A DNA stretch of 64,000 bases from Dillenia suffruticosa. Its lineage: Eukaryota; Streptophyta; Magnoliopsida; Dilleniales; Dilleniaceae. A program made the translations under genes and the position numbers. The stretch lies in NCBI GenBank assembly GCA_033439265.1, contig JAVTVX010000011.1, positions 14,529,090-14,593,089 of the forward strand, written 5' to 3'. The notes beneath the pieces were generated by a model. That model was not told the DNA's origin, searched no databases, and saw only the letters and a list, made by a program, of their open reading frames with translations. Shown here piece after piece: positions 51,938 through 63,349 of the stretch; within the stretch, counting starts at the first letter, position 1, and each line of letters opens with the position of its first letter.

Positions 51938-54900
51938 ATGGCCGGTCTCAAATCGAGGTAAAGAAGTAAGGTTGCGATAGGTTAACAGTTAGCGTAAAAT
52001 ATTTTGTCAAAATGAAAAAATAGGAGACAAATATAGAAAAACTTCTGGGGCGTTTCCCCCTCAGTGATGCACTACATAGGATCCTGTATATAGTGACATG
52101 CTAACAAGAGACCTCGGGGTGGGTAAATAAGATAGTTCATGAAAATAGAATTTACCTAGTCACTTGGAATATAGGATTTTTAACCGACAAGTTAGGGGCG
52201 ATAGAGGAAGTAATGAATATAAAAATATTAATATCATATGTTTTCAAGAAACCAAGTGGGTGGGAGAAAAGACTAAAGTAGTAATCTTATGATCATAAAT
52301 TTTGGTACACAAGTAGGGATAGAATTAAGAATGTGGTAGTAATAATTATACATAATTATTTATTAGAGGATGTAGTAGAAATAAGAAGGAAGAGATAGAA
52401 TTATACTTGTCAAATTAATAGATGAAGAAGACGTAATCAATATAGTCAATGTGTATGCGTTCTAAATAAGTATAGATATATTTAGTAAAAAATAATTTTT
52501 GGAGGATATAGATGAATTTATACAAGTCATACCAAGTGGAGAGAAGTTATTTATTGAAGGAGACTTAAATTGATATGTAGGAGAGAAAAGTGAAGAATTT
52601 GAAACTGTACATGAGAACTTTGTATTTGGTAGTAGGAATGAAGAGGGAGGTACTATTTTAGAGTTTGTTACAATATTAGATTTGGTACTCATAAACACCT
52701 TCAAAAAAAGGGTCACACATAATTATATATAGAAGTGGATTCAATGCCAACCAAATATTTTTCTTTCTTATTAGGGGAGGTGATAGAATGACTTGTAAAA
52801 ACTTTAAGGTTATTGGGGGAGAGTGTAGAAACTTAGTATAGATTCCTAGTTTTAAATATACGTGTGCGTAAAAGGCAAAAGAAGTATTGTTCATTTGTGA
52901 AGTCAAGAATTAAGTCGTGGAATTTGAAAGTAGAAAAATGTGACGATTTTTAGAGATAAATTAATTCAAGTAGCAAATTGGTCTATTAATGATGATTCAG
53001 AGACTGTGGAAAGAGATGTCTACTAATATTAAGAGCTTAGGCAGGGAGGCTTTTGGTATATCTAAGGGTTAGACCTCAATAGGCAATGAATAATGGTGAT
53101 GGAACGAAAAAATTTAAACTATTATCCGAGCCAAACGAGAGTGTTATAGGTGCCTTAAAGATAATGGTAGTACTGATGTATATGAAAAATATAAAAGTGT
53201 AAAATAAAAGAGATGAAAAAGATTATCCACAAATCAAAGAGTAAAGTGTATAACGAATTATATAAGAGATTGTAGATTAAAGATGGAGAAAGAGAGATTT
53301 ACAAAGTTGTCAAACTAAGGGAGAGAAATGAAAAAGATCTACATGGTGTTAAATGTATTAAAAGTGAAACCAATAATATAATTGTGAGGGATGATGACAT
53401 AAGAAATCGTTGGAAAGACTATTTTGATAATCTCTTTAATGTTCAGAGTACAATAGATTAAAGACGGAGAAAGAGAGATTTACAGAGTTGCTAAACTAAG
53501 GGAGAGAAATGGAAAAGATTTAAATGGTATTAGATGTATTAAGAGTGAAATCAACAGTATACTTGTAACGGATGAGGACATAAGATAGTGTTGGAAAGAC
53601 TATTTTGATAATCCCTTTAATGTTAAGAGTACAATAGACATATGAAATGTCGAGATATTTGTAAAAAAAGTTAATAGAGATTTTAAATGTAAGATTCGCT
53701 CTCATGAAGTTAAAGAGACTTTAAAGAGGATGAAGAATAATAAAACCATAAGATCTGATGGAATTTCCATTGAAGTGTGAAAATGTTTGGATGAATTTGG
53801 TATTGTAATATTAATGGATTTTTTCAACAAAATTTGGCAAACGAATAGAATGCCCAAAGCATGGAGGGAGAGCACACTTGTACCACTATATAAGAATAAA
53901 GGAGACATACAAGATTGCTCCAGCTGCAGAGAAATTAAACTTATGTGTCATACCATGAAACTATGGGTGAGAGTAATAGAGTATAAGTTGAAATTGGAAA
54001 TAAGTGTCTCATAATCAATTGAATTTATGTAAAAAAGATCCACCACGAAAGCAATCCACTTGTTAAGATATTTGATGGAGATATAGAGAGTACAGAAGAA
54101 AAATTTACATATGGTATTAATCGACCTAGAAAAAACATATGATAGGGTTCTTAGAGACATTATGGTGGACAAAGGGATTTTTTTGAAATATATTAATTTT
54201 ATTAGAAATATGTACGAGGGATTTGTAATTAATATAAAAATTTGCGGGGGCCCGAGCGATAGTTTCCCTGTTAACATTGAGTTTCATCAAGGTTTGACAT
54301 TAACTCCTATCATTTTTGCAATAGTGATAAATAAAATCACAAAAAACATTTGGGATGAAATACTATGATATATGTTTTTTGCAGATAATATAGTATTGAT
54401 TGATGAAATTAGAAAGGACATTAATGCTAAATTAGAGTTATAAAGGGTCACACTGGAATTCAGAGAATTTAGATTGAGCAGGTCGAAAATTGAGTATATG
54501 AGATGTTCGTTTAGTAACAATCATTATGATGATAAAGAAACAATTAGATTAAAAGAAAAAGATATATAAAAAAGTAAACGGTTTTGATATCTTGATTTTA
54601 TCATTCAAAATGATGGCAATATAAGTGGGGAAGTAAATCATAGGATTGAAACGGGTTGGATGAAATGGAGAAGAGCATTTGGAGTTCTTTGCGATCGCAT
54701 GATACCATCATATTTGAAGGGAAAGTTCTATAGAAGTGCAGTAAGACCTGTACTATTGTATGATATTGAGTGTTGTACTATTAAATAACAATAAAAATAA
54801 AAAATGATTGTAGTAGAAATGAGGATATTTAGATAGATGTGTGACAAAATTAGAAAAGATAGAATTAGAAACGAAGAGATTTATGATAAGGAGGGAGTTA

Positions 54901-55235
54901 GTTCAATTGTGAGTAAAATGCGAGAGTATAGTCTGAGATGGTTCGGCCATGTACAAAGAAAATACAAAAACATCCGATTAGGAGGACTAAGAACTTAAAA
55001 ATAGGAGATTTAGTAAAATATAGAGATAGACCACTGAAAAATTGGATGTAAAGTATCTGTAAAGACATGATAGTTAAGGGTTTAGATGAGGAGATGGTTT
55101 TGGATAGAAATGAGTGGTATATGAGAATTCACACAAATTAAACTAACACTTTTTTTTTAATATATTGTCTTTTAAATGGTTAATCCTAATTGTTGGGATT
55201 AAAATTCAGTTTTTTGTTGTTGTTTGATGGTGAAT
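51938..55235 (+). mobile_element. decayed RTE-type LINE, copy 2
   Basis: It starts with the RTE leader (CATGGCCGGTCTCAAATCGAGG) and ends with the TTGTTGTTG-type tail near 55235. Endonuclease pieces: VTWNIGFLTDKLGAIEEVMN near 52159, SGEKLFIEGDLN near 52540, VTILDLVLINTF near 52680. Reverse transcriptase pieces: MKNNKTIRSDGISIEV near 53730, MPKAWRESTLVPLYKNKGDI near 53850-53910, LIDLEKTYDRV near 54116, HQGLTLTPIIFAIVI near 54285, then FFADNIVLID near 54380, where the catalytic FADD has become FADN. The C-terminal part (MREYSLRWFGHVQRK near 54920-54960) follows. Many stops. It is in the opposite orientation to copy 1. Confidence 0.88.
53274..53635 (+). repeat. 181-bp tandem duplication inside RTE copy 2
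   Basis: Copies 53274-53454 and 53455-53635 both run AGATTAAAGAYGGAGAAAGAG ... GGAAAGACTATTTTGATAAT ... GAGTACAAT. They differ at perhaps 10-15% of positions, so the duplication is old. It repeats the linker between the endonuclease and reverse transcriptase. Confidence 0.88.
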
Positions 55236-57282
55236 GAAGAAAGAAAATTAGTAGACTCTAGTTCTTTGTTCATGCAAAGGTATGCTGCATGCTGATCTGC
55301 ACGTTCCAGGACAAGTTATACAGTTACACTATCTTGCTGCTGTATTTGATAGAAATCTTTGTAAAATCCAATGTTTGTTGTGTGTTTATATTTGCTATAT
55401 TTGAGGCAATGGATTGGAACTGAGGAGCAAATTAGACTTTTAAGAGTCCTAGGCGGGACTTATTGAACCCATGCATGGGTGGGACTCTGCCCCAGGAGAC
55501 ATATTAAGAATATTTAGGCAATACATGCCAAATAAATTTTGTCAGGACTGTAAATGGATTAGGTGAGGTATTTTGTAATCTAAATGAACCCTATGGACAG
55601 AGACAGAGAAAAACATAGTAACTTCGAATGTGCTGGATTGAGAAATTCTTGAGCTTTTCCCTTTACTGGGGGCCTTGCGAATTCATTGGTACAATATACT
55701 TGGGCTCTTCCTGTCAGCAATTGTCTAGAACTTGGGGGTTATTGTGTCTCGCTCATGTGGTTTTCCCCTATTTAGCCGCTTTTGAGGATGTGATTTGTTG
55801 GTATTTTTTGGGTGCATTTAGAATGGAATCCTAAAGTATGTCATTATCGTGGGGACTATGCTTGGCAAAAGTATTTATTTTTCATTTGCAATGAGGTGAC
55901 GATATGTTTAGGGTGCTATCTTTTTGATTCATGCTATAATGATAAGGATTCTTTAATAATACACTGGTCTGGATATTGTGATTTCAGTGATCAAGTCATT
56001 CATCTGGGCTGAGTACATTTCGTTACTGGATGTTCCAGGTTGATTTTCCGTTTTCTACTGACTACCGTTTTGTGATGCGACTGGGTTCTCTGGTGAAATG
56101 TGGCCTCTGGTATCAGTCGAGCCAAGAACCTTTTCCACGTTGAAGCTTCTGAGAGTCGGGAGAAGGATGCAGGCTGCTAGGCTAAAGCAGGATTTTATTT
56201 TTTTCACAAGGGAATCTCTCCTGGTTTTTGGACAATCTTTAAGCACTTCCACCAAGAGTAGAGATGTTGAAGTTTGTAAACTTGTAGGCATGACTGCATG
56301 TAGGTTGTATCATGAGCCATGTATATGTGTATCCTACTTTTGAACCATGTAGATGTACAGATGATGTAACAGCTCATGCCTTGCAAGATACAAAGAAAAA
56401 GAAAGATCTAGTTCCAGTTCCCTCTTTGAGGAATTTCATTTAATGCTACACCCAGAAGAAAACTGACATGTATTTTAACTTGGTAAATTATAAATGAATT
56501 TTCTTTATTTATTTTTTGGAGAAGAGTGAAGTCATTATGTGAGATATATTTTATAGAATGTTGACGAGTTATAATTCAATTGACACCGATCTCTTTTATT
56601 TATAAGTTTCAAGTTTGAGTAATTCTATGTTAAAAAAAAAAAAAATTCATAGAATTTTTACAAACTATTTAGAGAAAGCTTTTACTATAATTTGAAGAGA
56701 AACTAACTTTACACAATAAATATGCATATGAATCTTGGTATCTACCTCATTTTGTAGGTCATTTACTCGACAACTGGGCTGCTCCTACTCAAAAAGGGAC
56801 CATACTCCTTGAGGACAAGCTCATGATCAACAGAGAACAAATCTAGGCTTATGACATGGGCACTATTATCTTTTATTATGATTTAAATGGTTTGGCAAAC
56901 ATATTGCTCTGATTTGAACCGATTGGGATGAGTAGGTTGAAGATAAATGATGCTCCCTGCGCACCTAGCGGGGTTTGATTTGGTATACTGTGCTAACCAA
57001 CAAATAACAAAAGAACGTGTAAGCATTATCATCTCATCAGCAACTGGTACAAGAAAGGGATGGAAATGTTTAGCACAGAAGTGGAAACAGCATACTCTGA
57101 GTCATACAATTGCAGTGACATCTTTTCTTTGGGTGGGGGGAGACACAGATGTTTGATACTTGTCCAAAGAGTGTTCAAATCATGTACCTGGAATGTAACA
57201 ATATACATCTTGCTTGTTGGTTGCCCCCAAAAAAAAAAAAATCTTGCTTGTTCATATGTATCATATTTTGTGATGACCACTT
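55236..57282. other. stretch without a recognised gene
   Basis: Several open frames (for example 55628-55834, 55812-56012, 56098-56343, plus) look like ordinary genic but non-coding DNA, perhaps UTR or intron. None matches a family I know. The part after 56460 is AT-rich. Confidence 0.35.
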
Positions 57283-58656
57283 CTAAGCTTGAGAGGTGAT
57301 GGTTCCATTTTCTTCCAGTTCCCGCAGTCTTTGCCATTCCATTTTCCGCTTGCGCCATTCTTCTAGAGCTGATGAACAAATAGCACATTAGTGATGCGAA
57401 CAATATAATGGGAGTATTTCCGCTTGCAATGAATATATCAGAGCTACAAGAAGGGATGTGCAACTCAGCATGATGAAAGTGACTCCTAATAATCAAATTA
57501 ATTATGCAGTAATCCTGGTGGATTCCAGTTGCATTTGCAACACAGATCAAACATATGTAACATTGCAGGGATCACTGTAAATATAGATACCTTTCACACT
57601 GCCTGCATCTGCAAGGGAATGGAAATCCTTCAACCTTTTTCGTAAGATCAATCACACTGGTCCACTTTGTTTCTTTTGGCTCCAGCATCTCTGGTTCTGT
57701 GTATGTCTCCTGTTGAATTTCCTAGACCTAATGAGAAGTAAGGCTTCAATTTTAGGGGTTTTATTATAACAACCATAAAATATCAATGAAAAAAATACCC
57801 GACTTCACACAGTCAACACAGTAAAAAGTTCTGTTTAATCAATGTTAGCAACTGTGGGAGTTTGAACTTGGACAACTGTAGATGTACCAAATACTCAAAA
57901 TATCAAAAACACCTGACGTAGGACAGTTTAATTGGTCATTAAAATAAATGAAACTGCAAATTTTCAACCCATAAATTGCATCACAATAGATTTCATTATT
58001 TCCTACAAAGAATGTTCTAAATTAGAATCTTACATTCCAGTCTCCATGCCATCAAATGCTTGACTGTGTTTTGCTGTATCATTCTAGTTGGGTACATCAA
58101 TTGGCTTTTCAGCTCATGTGCTTCATAATAGAAACTTAATTTTCTGTAGGGCTCAATTGCCAACAACAAAGGTAACTTGTATCACCCTTAAATAGTGGGA
58201 GACTATGGAATATCCTCCGAAGGCATGATCTACCGGGAAAATAGTTTTGGAGAATCACCTTGAAAAAGGATGAACATAGATGATGGTAACTGAGGGTGCT
58301 CCATTTTAACTTGGGACTATGGGTTCAAACCATGACATCTGATCCTTCTCCAAGTGGGAGGCTTGTGCATTTGGGCTACCCTTGGATAACAGTCACCAAA
58401 CATAATACAGAAAGGGGCACAAGCGGACAAATAATGAAAAAAGTTCTAAGATTTTTCTAAACTTGGTTTCTAAATTCAAACTTGACATTTAAAAAAAAAA
58501 AAAACTTAAAATTGTTTGTTCCAAAATTTTTAGATCAAGTTTGTAGTAAAAATTGTCAAAACATGTAAATATTATTGTTTCTTACTCTCTTTATCAATTG
58601 CAAAGGCTGCATGGCACAGCGTGCCTCTTCAGATTCTCTGATAGATCTCAGTTGAA
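57283..58656 (-). CDS. unrecognised multi-exon gene, 3' part
   Basis: Three exon-like blocks with good splice signals lie on the minus strand. The first, 58586-58656 (acceptor TTCCACAG, donor GTAAG), reads QLRSIRESEEARCAMQPLQL then IKR. The second, 57591-57709 (acceptor CAACAG, donor GTATC), reads ETYTEPEMLEPKETKWTSVI then DLTKKVEGFPFPCRCRQCER, with a CRCRQC cysteine cluster. The last, 57283-57368 (acceptor TTCATCAG), reads LEEWRKRKMEWQRLRELEEN then GTITSQA and stop, a charged helix. Blocks one and two join in phase. Blocks two and three do not, so a small exon between them was missed or a frameshift is present. No start exon was found upstream. The cysteine cluster suggests metal binding or redox. 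I do not recognise the family. Confidence 0.45.
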
Positions 58657-60443
58657 CTGTGGAAAACAATAGGAAACAAGTATTAGTTGGCAACTGCTAA
58701 TTAAAATAATTTTTGTACAGATTACTGATCCTAATCATGATTATCTAGGATTTGAACCTCTTTTAATTCTGAGAGTAATCTTGTTCAATAAAGAAAAAGA
58801 TCTTCATAATTTTTTTCGATAAGAATTTGAATTTGAAATCATTAGGTTGAGTAATGGGGGTTTGTACCACTAAGTTGTCAAAAACTTTGACTATATTACT
58901 TTTAATTTCCAACTATCTCTTCATAAAAAAACTAAAATTTGTACACTCCTAAACAAGAATCTTGTCATGCATATACACGCTATATATATTGAATAAAGAT
59001 GACATGTAAGTTATATTCGACAACCCTACATCCACATCTCACATAGAGATTACACAGGGTCAATTTAAGACTCGACTCAGTCTGTTATATTTTCTATCAC
59101 TTCTCTTTCTGACTTGAGTGTCATAATTTTCTCCGGCGGGTACTTGCAGATCTTTTCATCCACGAAGGCCCAAAAGACTTATCAGCATCATTTTTTCGCA
59201 TGGGTCATTAGAGCAATTCATCTATGGGGTAAAACCCACTTCCAATACCTTCATTTGATCCACTGAACCCGGATTTTGGTTCATTTAAATGAAATTGAAG
59301 AAGTTTTACTAGGTATCCGGTGCCAATTCCGAAGCTTTATAGTTTATTCATTCAATTTGGATCTAAAAATTAGATATGGTGCAAAAGAAAGATATTGCTT
59401 TTGTTGAGAATCATCAATCCTGCATGTTGGGGACGGGTCTTGCCATTGCCCAACCAAACCTTCAATATGCCACTTAGTGAGAATTTTGTATTGACTAGAT
59501 ATCGAGAGAGTTATCACACGAGTGAGTGCATACATGAAAAAATTATACATTATCAATTTAACCAATATACAACACTCTCCTTATTATGATATTCTTTTTG
59601 GAAGAATGGAGTTCATAGTCCTGTAATTTTTTTTTTGTTTGGTTTTAAGAAAATTGAAGTTGCTTTATTTTGCGTCTTCTCAAACCATGGTGGTGAAAAG
59701 ATACAAACCTCCAAGACATGCCCGGACTTTCAAATTGAACCGAAATCAAATCAAAAGAGGATAATTTTGAATTGGCGAAAAAAAGAACTGAAATTGGAAC
59801 AGTGATTATGATTTTGATTCTAGTTTTAGAATCAAATGGTTTCGACTTGATCGTGGTTCCAGACTTCAAAAATTTTTTGTTATGATTCAGTTCTGGATTG
59901 ATTCCTTTTAATTTTTCTTTACGATATTTGTACAATATTTTATAATTTTTAATAGTTTTTATGTTTTTCCCCGGTTCTTATCGTTTTTTCACGACTGCTG
60001 GTTTTGATTTTGAATACAAATTATTGTCATGATTGTAGTTTGGTTTTACAAGATTTGATTAGTTTGGTTTCATTTCCGAATTAAAACCTCGGGAATGTTT
60101 AGATCGCAAGCATTACAAACCAAAGGAATGAACATATATCCCATACTCATGCAATTAGCACGTAGAAGGAAAGCACAAGTGTACTATAGTGTTTTCTTTT
60201 TACCACATTCTTGAAAATACATGTGGAAGTCTATACAGGTGCATGTAGCAAGCGATCTCATCTAAGGAATATTCAACATTGGCGAAACTTGGACCCAAAA
60301 TAGAAAAAGGGAAAAACAAAAAAAAACCCATTTAGGTCACAAGGGGTTGTCTATAAATTTTGACCCTGAACACTAAATCAGACAAGAATGCTCAGCTCAA
60401 TAAGAAAAGGGTGTGTTAGAGTAAGAACCATTATTCCAAAAAA
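58657..60443. other. stretch without a recognised gene
   Basis: Possibly the 5' part of the preceding gene (introns), but no further exon was identified. A segment at 59680-60080 reads like degraded repeat DNA, with recurring CGGTTTTGATTTTGATT-like phrases (GGTTCCAGACT, GATTTTGATTCTAG, CTGGTTTTGATTTTG). Confidence 0.35.
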
Positions 60444-60784
60444 ATGGGGACTTTGTTTTATTGCTTTTTGCCAACATTCTTCATTGGATTGTGCGCTGTA
60501 TTGCAAGAGGGTCATTTGCAATGCCGATAGAGGATAATAAATTTGTAACTATTGGAATCCATTGGTGGGTTTATATTCTCAATGGTGTTAATCCGTTGTA
60601 TTTGTATTATCATTTTAAAGATAATGATGTTGGTGAGTATTTTGTGATTTATGGTCGCGATTTCAGTTTCAAATGGACTAACGAGGAAATATCTTTTGAT
60701 GTGTTCAAACTCAAAGATGAAGATGATTGCTATCAAACCGGACACTGTTGTTGGCAAGCTAGTGGTGATGGATTTTATAGTTAA
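60444..60784 (+). pseudogene. S1-type self-incompatibility homologue (SPH) pseudogene
   Basis: An ATG at 60444 opens a signal-peptide-like start (GTLFYCFLPTFFIGLCAVL) that soon hits a stop. A second frame carries the mature domain: HWWVYILNGVNPLYLYYHFK, then DNDVGEYFVIYGRDFSFKW, then ISFDVFKLKDEDD and CCWQASGDGFYS with stop at 60782-60784. These match the plant S1/SPH family (about 140 aa), small secreted disulphide proteins first known from poppy pollen self-incompatibility. Compared with the family, the signal peptide is in another frame, the first cysteine position (usually H-C-K/Q) reads YYHFK, and the middle strand with TLFFC-W is missing. It is therefore a broken copy. The start could also mark an unrecognised alternative exon. 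Confidence 0.7.
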
Positions 60785-61016
60785 TCATTGTAAATATACA
60801 TTTTCTTTTTTGGGACATGGAAGTCAATATTTCAAGCTAGCTTTTCTCTTTTAAACAGAAAAAATGGTCAAAACATTTTTGGGACACGAAATCCTATATC
60901 CAACATCAGCAAAACCATTGATTCTTTTTGGGACAATTAATTTCCAGGTTTGTAAAATTTTTTAAAATTATGACAAACAAATCAGCTTGGCACGTAGTTT
61001 CTTTTAAAACCATTGA

Positions 61017-61020
<4 letters not shown>

Positions 61021-61069
<49 letters not shown>
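61021..61069 (+). repeat. (CT)n microsatellite
   Basis: Uninterrupted CT run of about 48 bp. Confidence 0.95.
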
Positions 61070-61073
<4 letters not shown>

Positions 61074-63345
61074 CATCTCATTTTAGAGACTCAGACTTCT
61101 TAGCATGAAGTATCTCCTCATCTGGGGACAAATTGATGGAAGAAGGCCCAGATTGATTTCATCACTTCCCCTCGTCTCTCTCCACTCTCCCCTACCCTCT
61201 CATCTCATCTCAGCAAATTTATCTTTATGCGGACTTACACAAAATATGAAAGGTGACACTTTAGACCTTTCGGAGGAACTTCAGCAGTTGTTGTTGCTGG
61301 TTTTTTTTTTGGTCAATAGCGTAGCCTATTTAATCTAACTTCTACTAAGAATGGAACAATTGATAGCATAAAGATGCTAGTTCTGATTTCAGAGTTTTAA
61401 ATAAATCTTTGGAGTTTCAAATTTTCAAAATTACAAGTTAAAATAAATTTGGGTCCCTTTCCTTTATTTCCTAAATTCCGTATAGAACATATTATGATTA
61501 AAATAAAAATAGAAAACAATTACATCTCCTAGGATTGTCAGTCTTTTTCTTGTTTTCTAAAACATCCTCTATCAAAATATCTCAATCGATCAGAAGAGCT
61601 CAATCACCAGCATTAGAAACATGTGAATATGATACTTTATGATAGATTTTATAAGATATTCAATTATTTGAAGAAGTTAAACTTATGGTGAGAAATGTTT
61701 TCTATCATCCGGAAACAGATATCAGATGATCTAAACAGGATGATGATTTGTATGCATTCATTTTAAGACCATGAAAGGGTGGAAGCATGACCATTTCAGA
61801 CTTCTCTTGAATTATTACAATATCAACCTTGAGACTATGGAGAACCAAAAGGCAACCCCAAGGGGTTCATGCCCCCCGCCAACCTGTCCTCCCTTAGAGA
61901 ATTTTAAAAATATTTTTGTACACATAGGTTTAAATATGGTACTTGGTCCAATAATTCTTGAACTTTTCTACCGTATTACATTTTTTAAAGAAAGTTTTTC
62001 TGACGTAAGATGGATTTCACATTAAACCTTTCAACCCACATATCAAGTTTTTCTTCACATCTTTCTTATTTTGTTTTGACTTCTTTGTTTCCTTTCTTTT
62101 CGTCTTCCCCTTTTTTAATGAAGCTTTCTTCTCTGGGTTTACAAGATTTCAAGTTCGGAGGCCCGAAGAAATTCTCGTATTTTTCCTCGCGTAATTTTTA
62201 TTTTTTAATTTTTGATATCATTTTTTGGTATCATATCAATCGGTATCCAGAATCATATTCTGATTAATCCAGTTCGTAACTTGTAGTGGCCCATTTAAGG
62301 AGACTACCCTCCCAACATAGTTTTTTTCATACCCAAATCGCGAGTCGATTTCAGAAACTTAATTAAGTGGTCTAACACCATATTTCACTAAACCAATTAT
62401 ACGTTCTGTTAATTTTTGATATCATTGATCTTAAGATGCATCTACTTAGTTTTAATTTCTCTTTCATTTAACTCAACTTTTAGGAATCCTCAAGTTTCTA
62501 CAACAATGAGAGCTTTCTAAGTCATGAAAATAATCAAAATTTAATTTTGAAATAAAATAGATGACCAATTTTTGAGTCATGACTTATTCCTATCACATGT
62601 TACTTTTGCAAAACTAATAGAAAGATCAAATCTTTGATTCAAAAGTTATTTTAGAAAAATTAAAAAAAAAATCGATACAGTTCATTTTTTGAATTATTTA
62701 ATAGAAAGTTCTTTTGTATTATAGCGAAAATAATTTTTAATACCTATATTTATAGTCAAAGTTAAGATTATTTGATCATAACAAGTAGTATATCTTATTT
62801 TTATTATATAATTATGCTATCGGAATGTAGCTTGCTTTTTATTAGTTAAAAGAAAATTACAAAAGAGTTATTATTTATTTATAAAAGAAAAACAACATAA
62901 ATAAGAATCAACTCATTACCAAAATAAGATACCAAATATAAAAAATTAACAAAAATATTTTTTATTATACAAAAAAATGTTTAAAATATTTTGATAAAAG
63001 TTAAATGCCATTATTTCCATTTGAAATATTCAAATTAAAAAGGTTTTTGTCATTTTGAATATTCAAATTAGAAAAATCACATACTATATTTCACTTTCAT
63101 CTAATTCACAACGAATTGCTATCAGTTTTTTTTTTTATTTTTTATTTTTTATACAATAATAAAAAACATTATTAAGGAGGTGAGTGTAAGATAAAAGATA
63201 AAAATGAGAACTTTTTTTTTTTCTAAATTTAAAATTACATTTTTCTTAAAAAAGGAGATATTTATATATATATATTTTTTACTCTTATTAAGTATAATAT
63301 TGGTGCTGACGTGGCACAAAATGAACACCATTAGAAGAATGGGGT
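61070..63345. other. AT-rich intergenic DNA, no gene seen
   Basis: No convincing exon. The stretch contains copy C of the dispersed repeat and long A/T-rich runs. The open frames at 61105-61338 and 62010-62267 show no family features. Confidence 0.45.
62231..62361 (+). repeat. dispersed repeat, copy C
   Basis: Best match is 1874-2005: ATCAATCGGTATCCAGAATC, CTGATTAATCCAGTTCG, GGCCCATTTAAGG, CCCAACATAG, TTTTTTTCATACCCAAATCG and CGAGTCGATT in the same order. It may be a MITE or other short element. Ends not defined. Confidence 0.6.
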
Positions 63346-63349
63346 TGAG

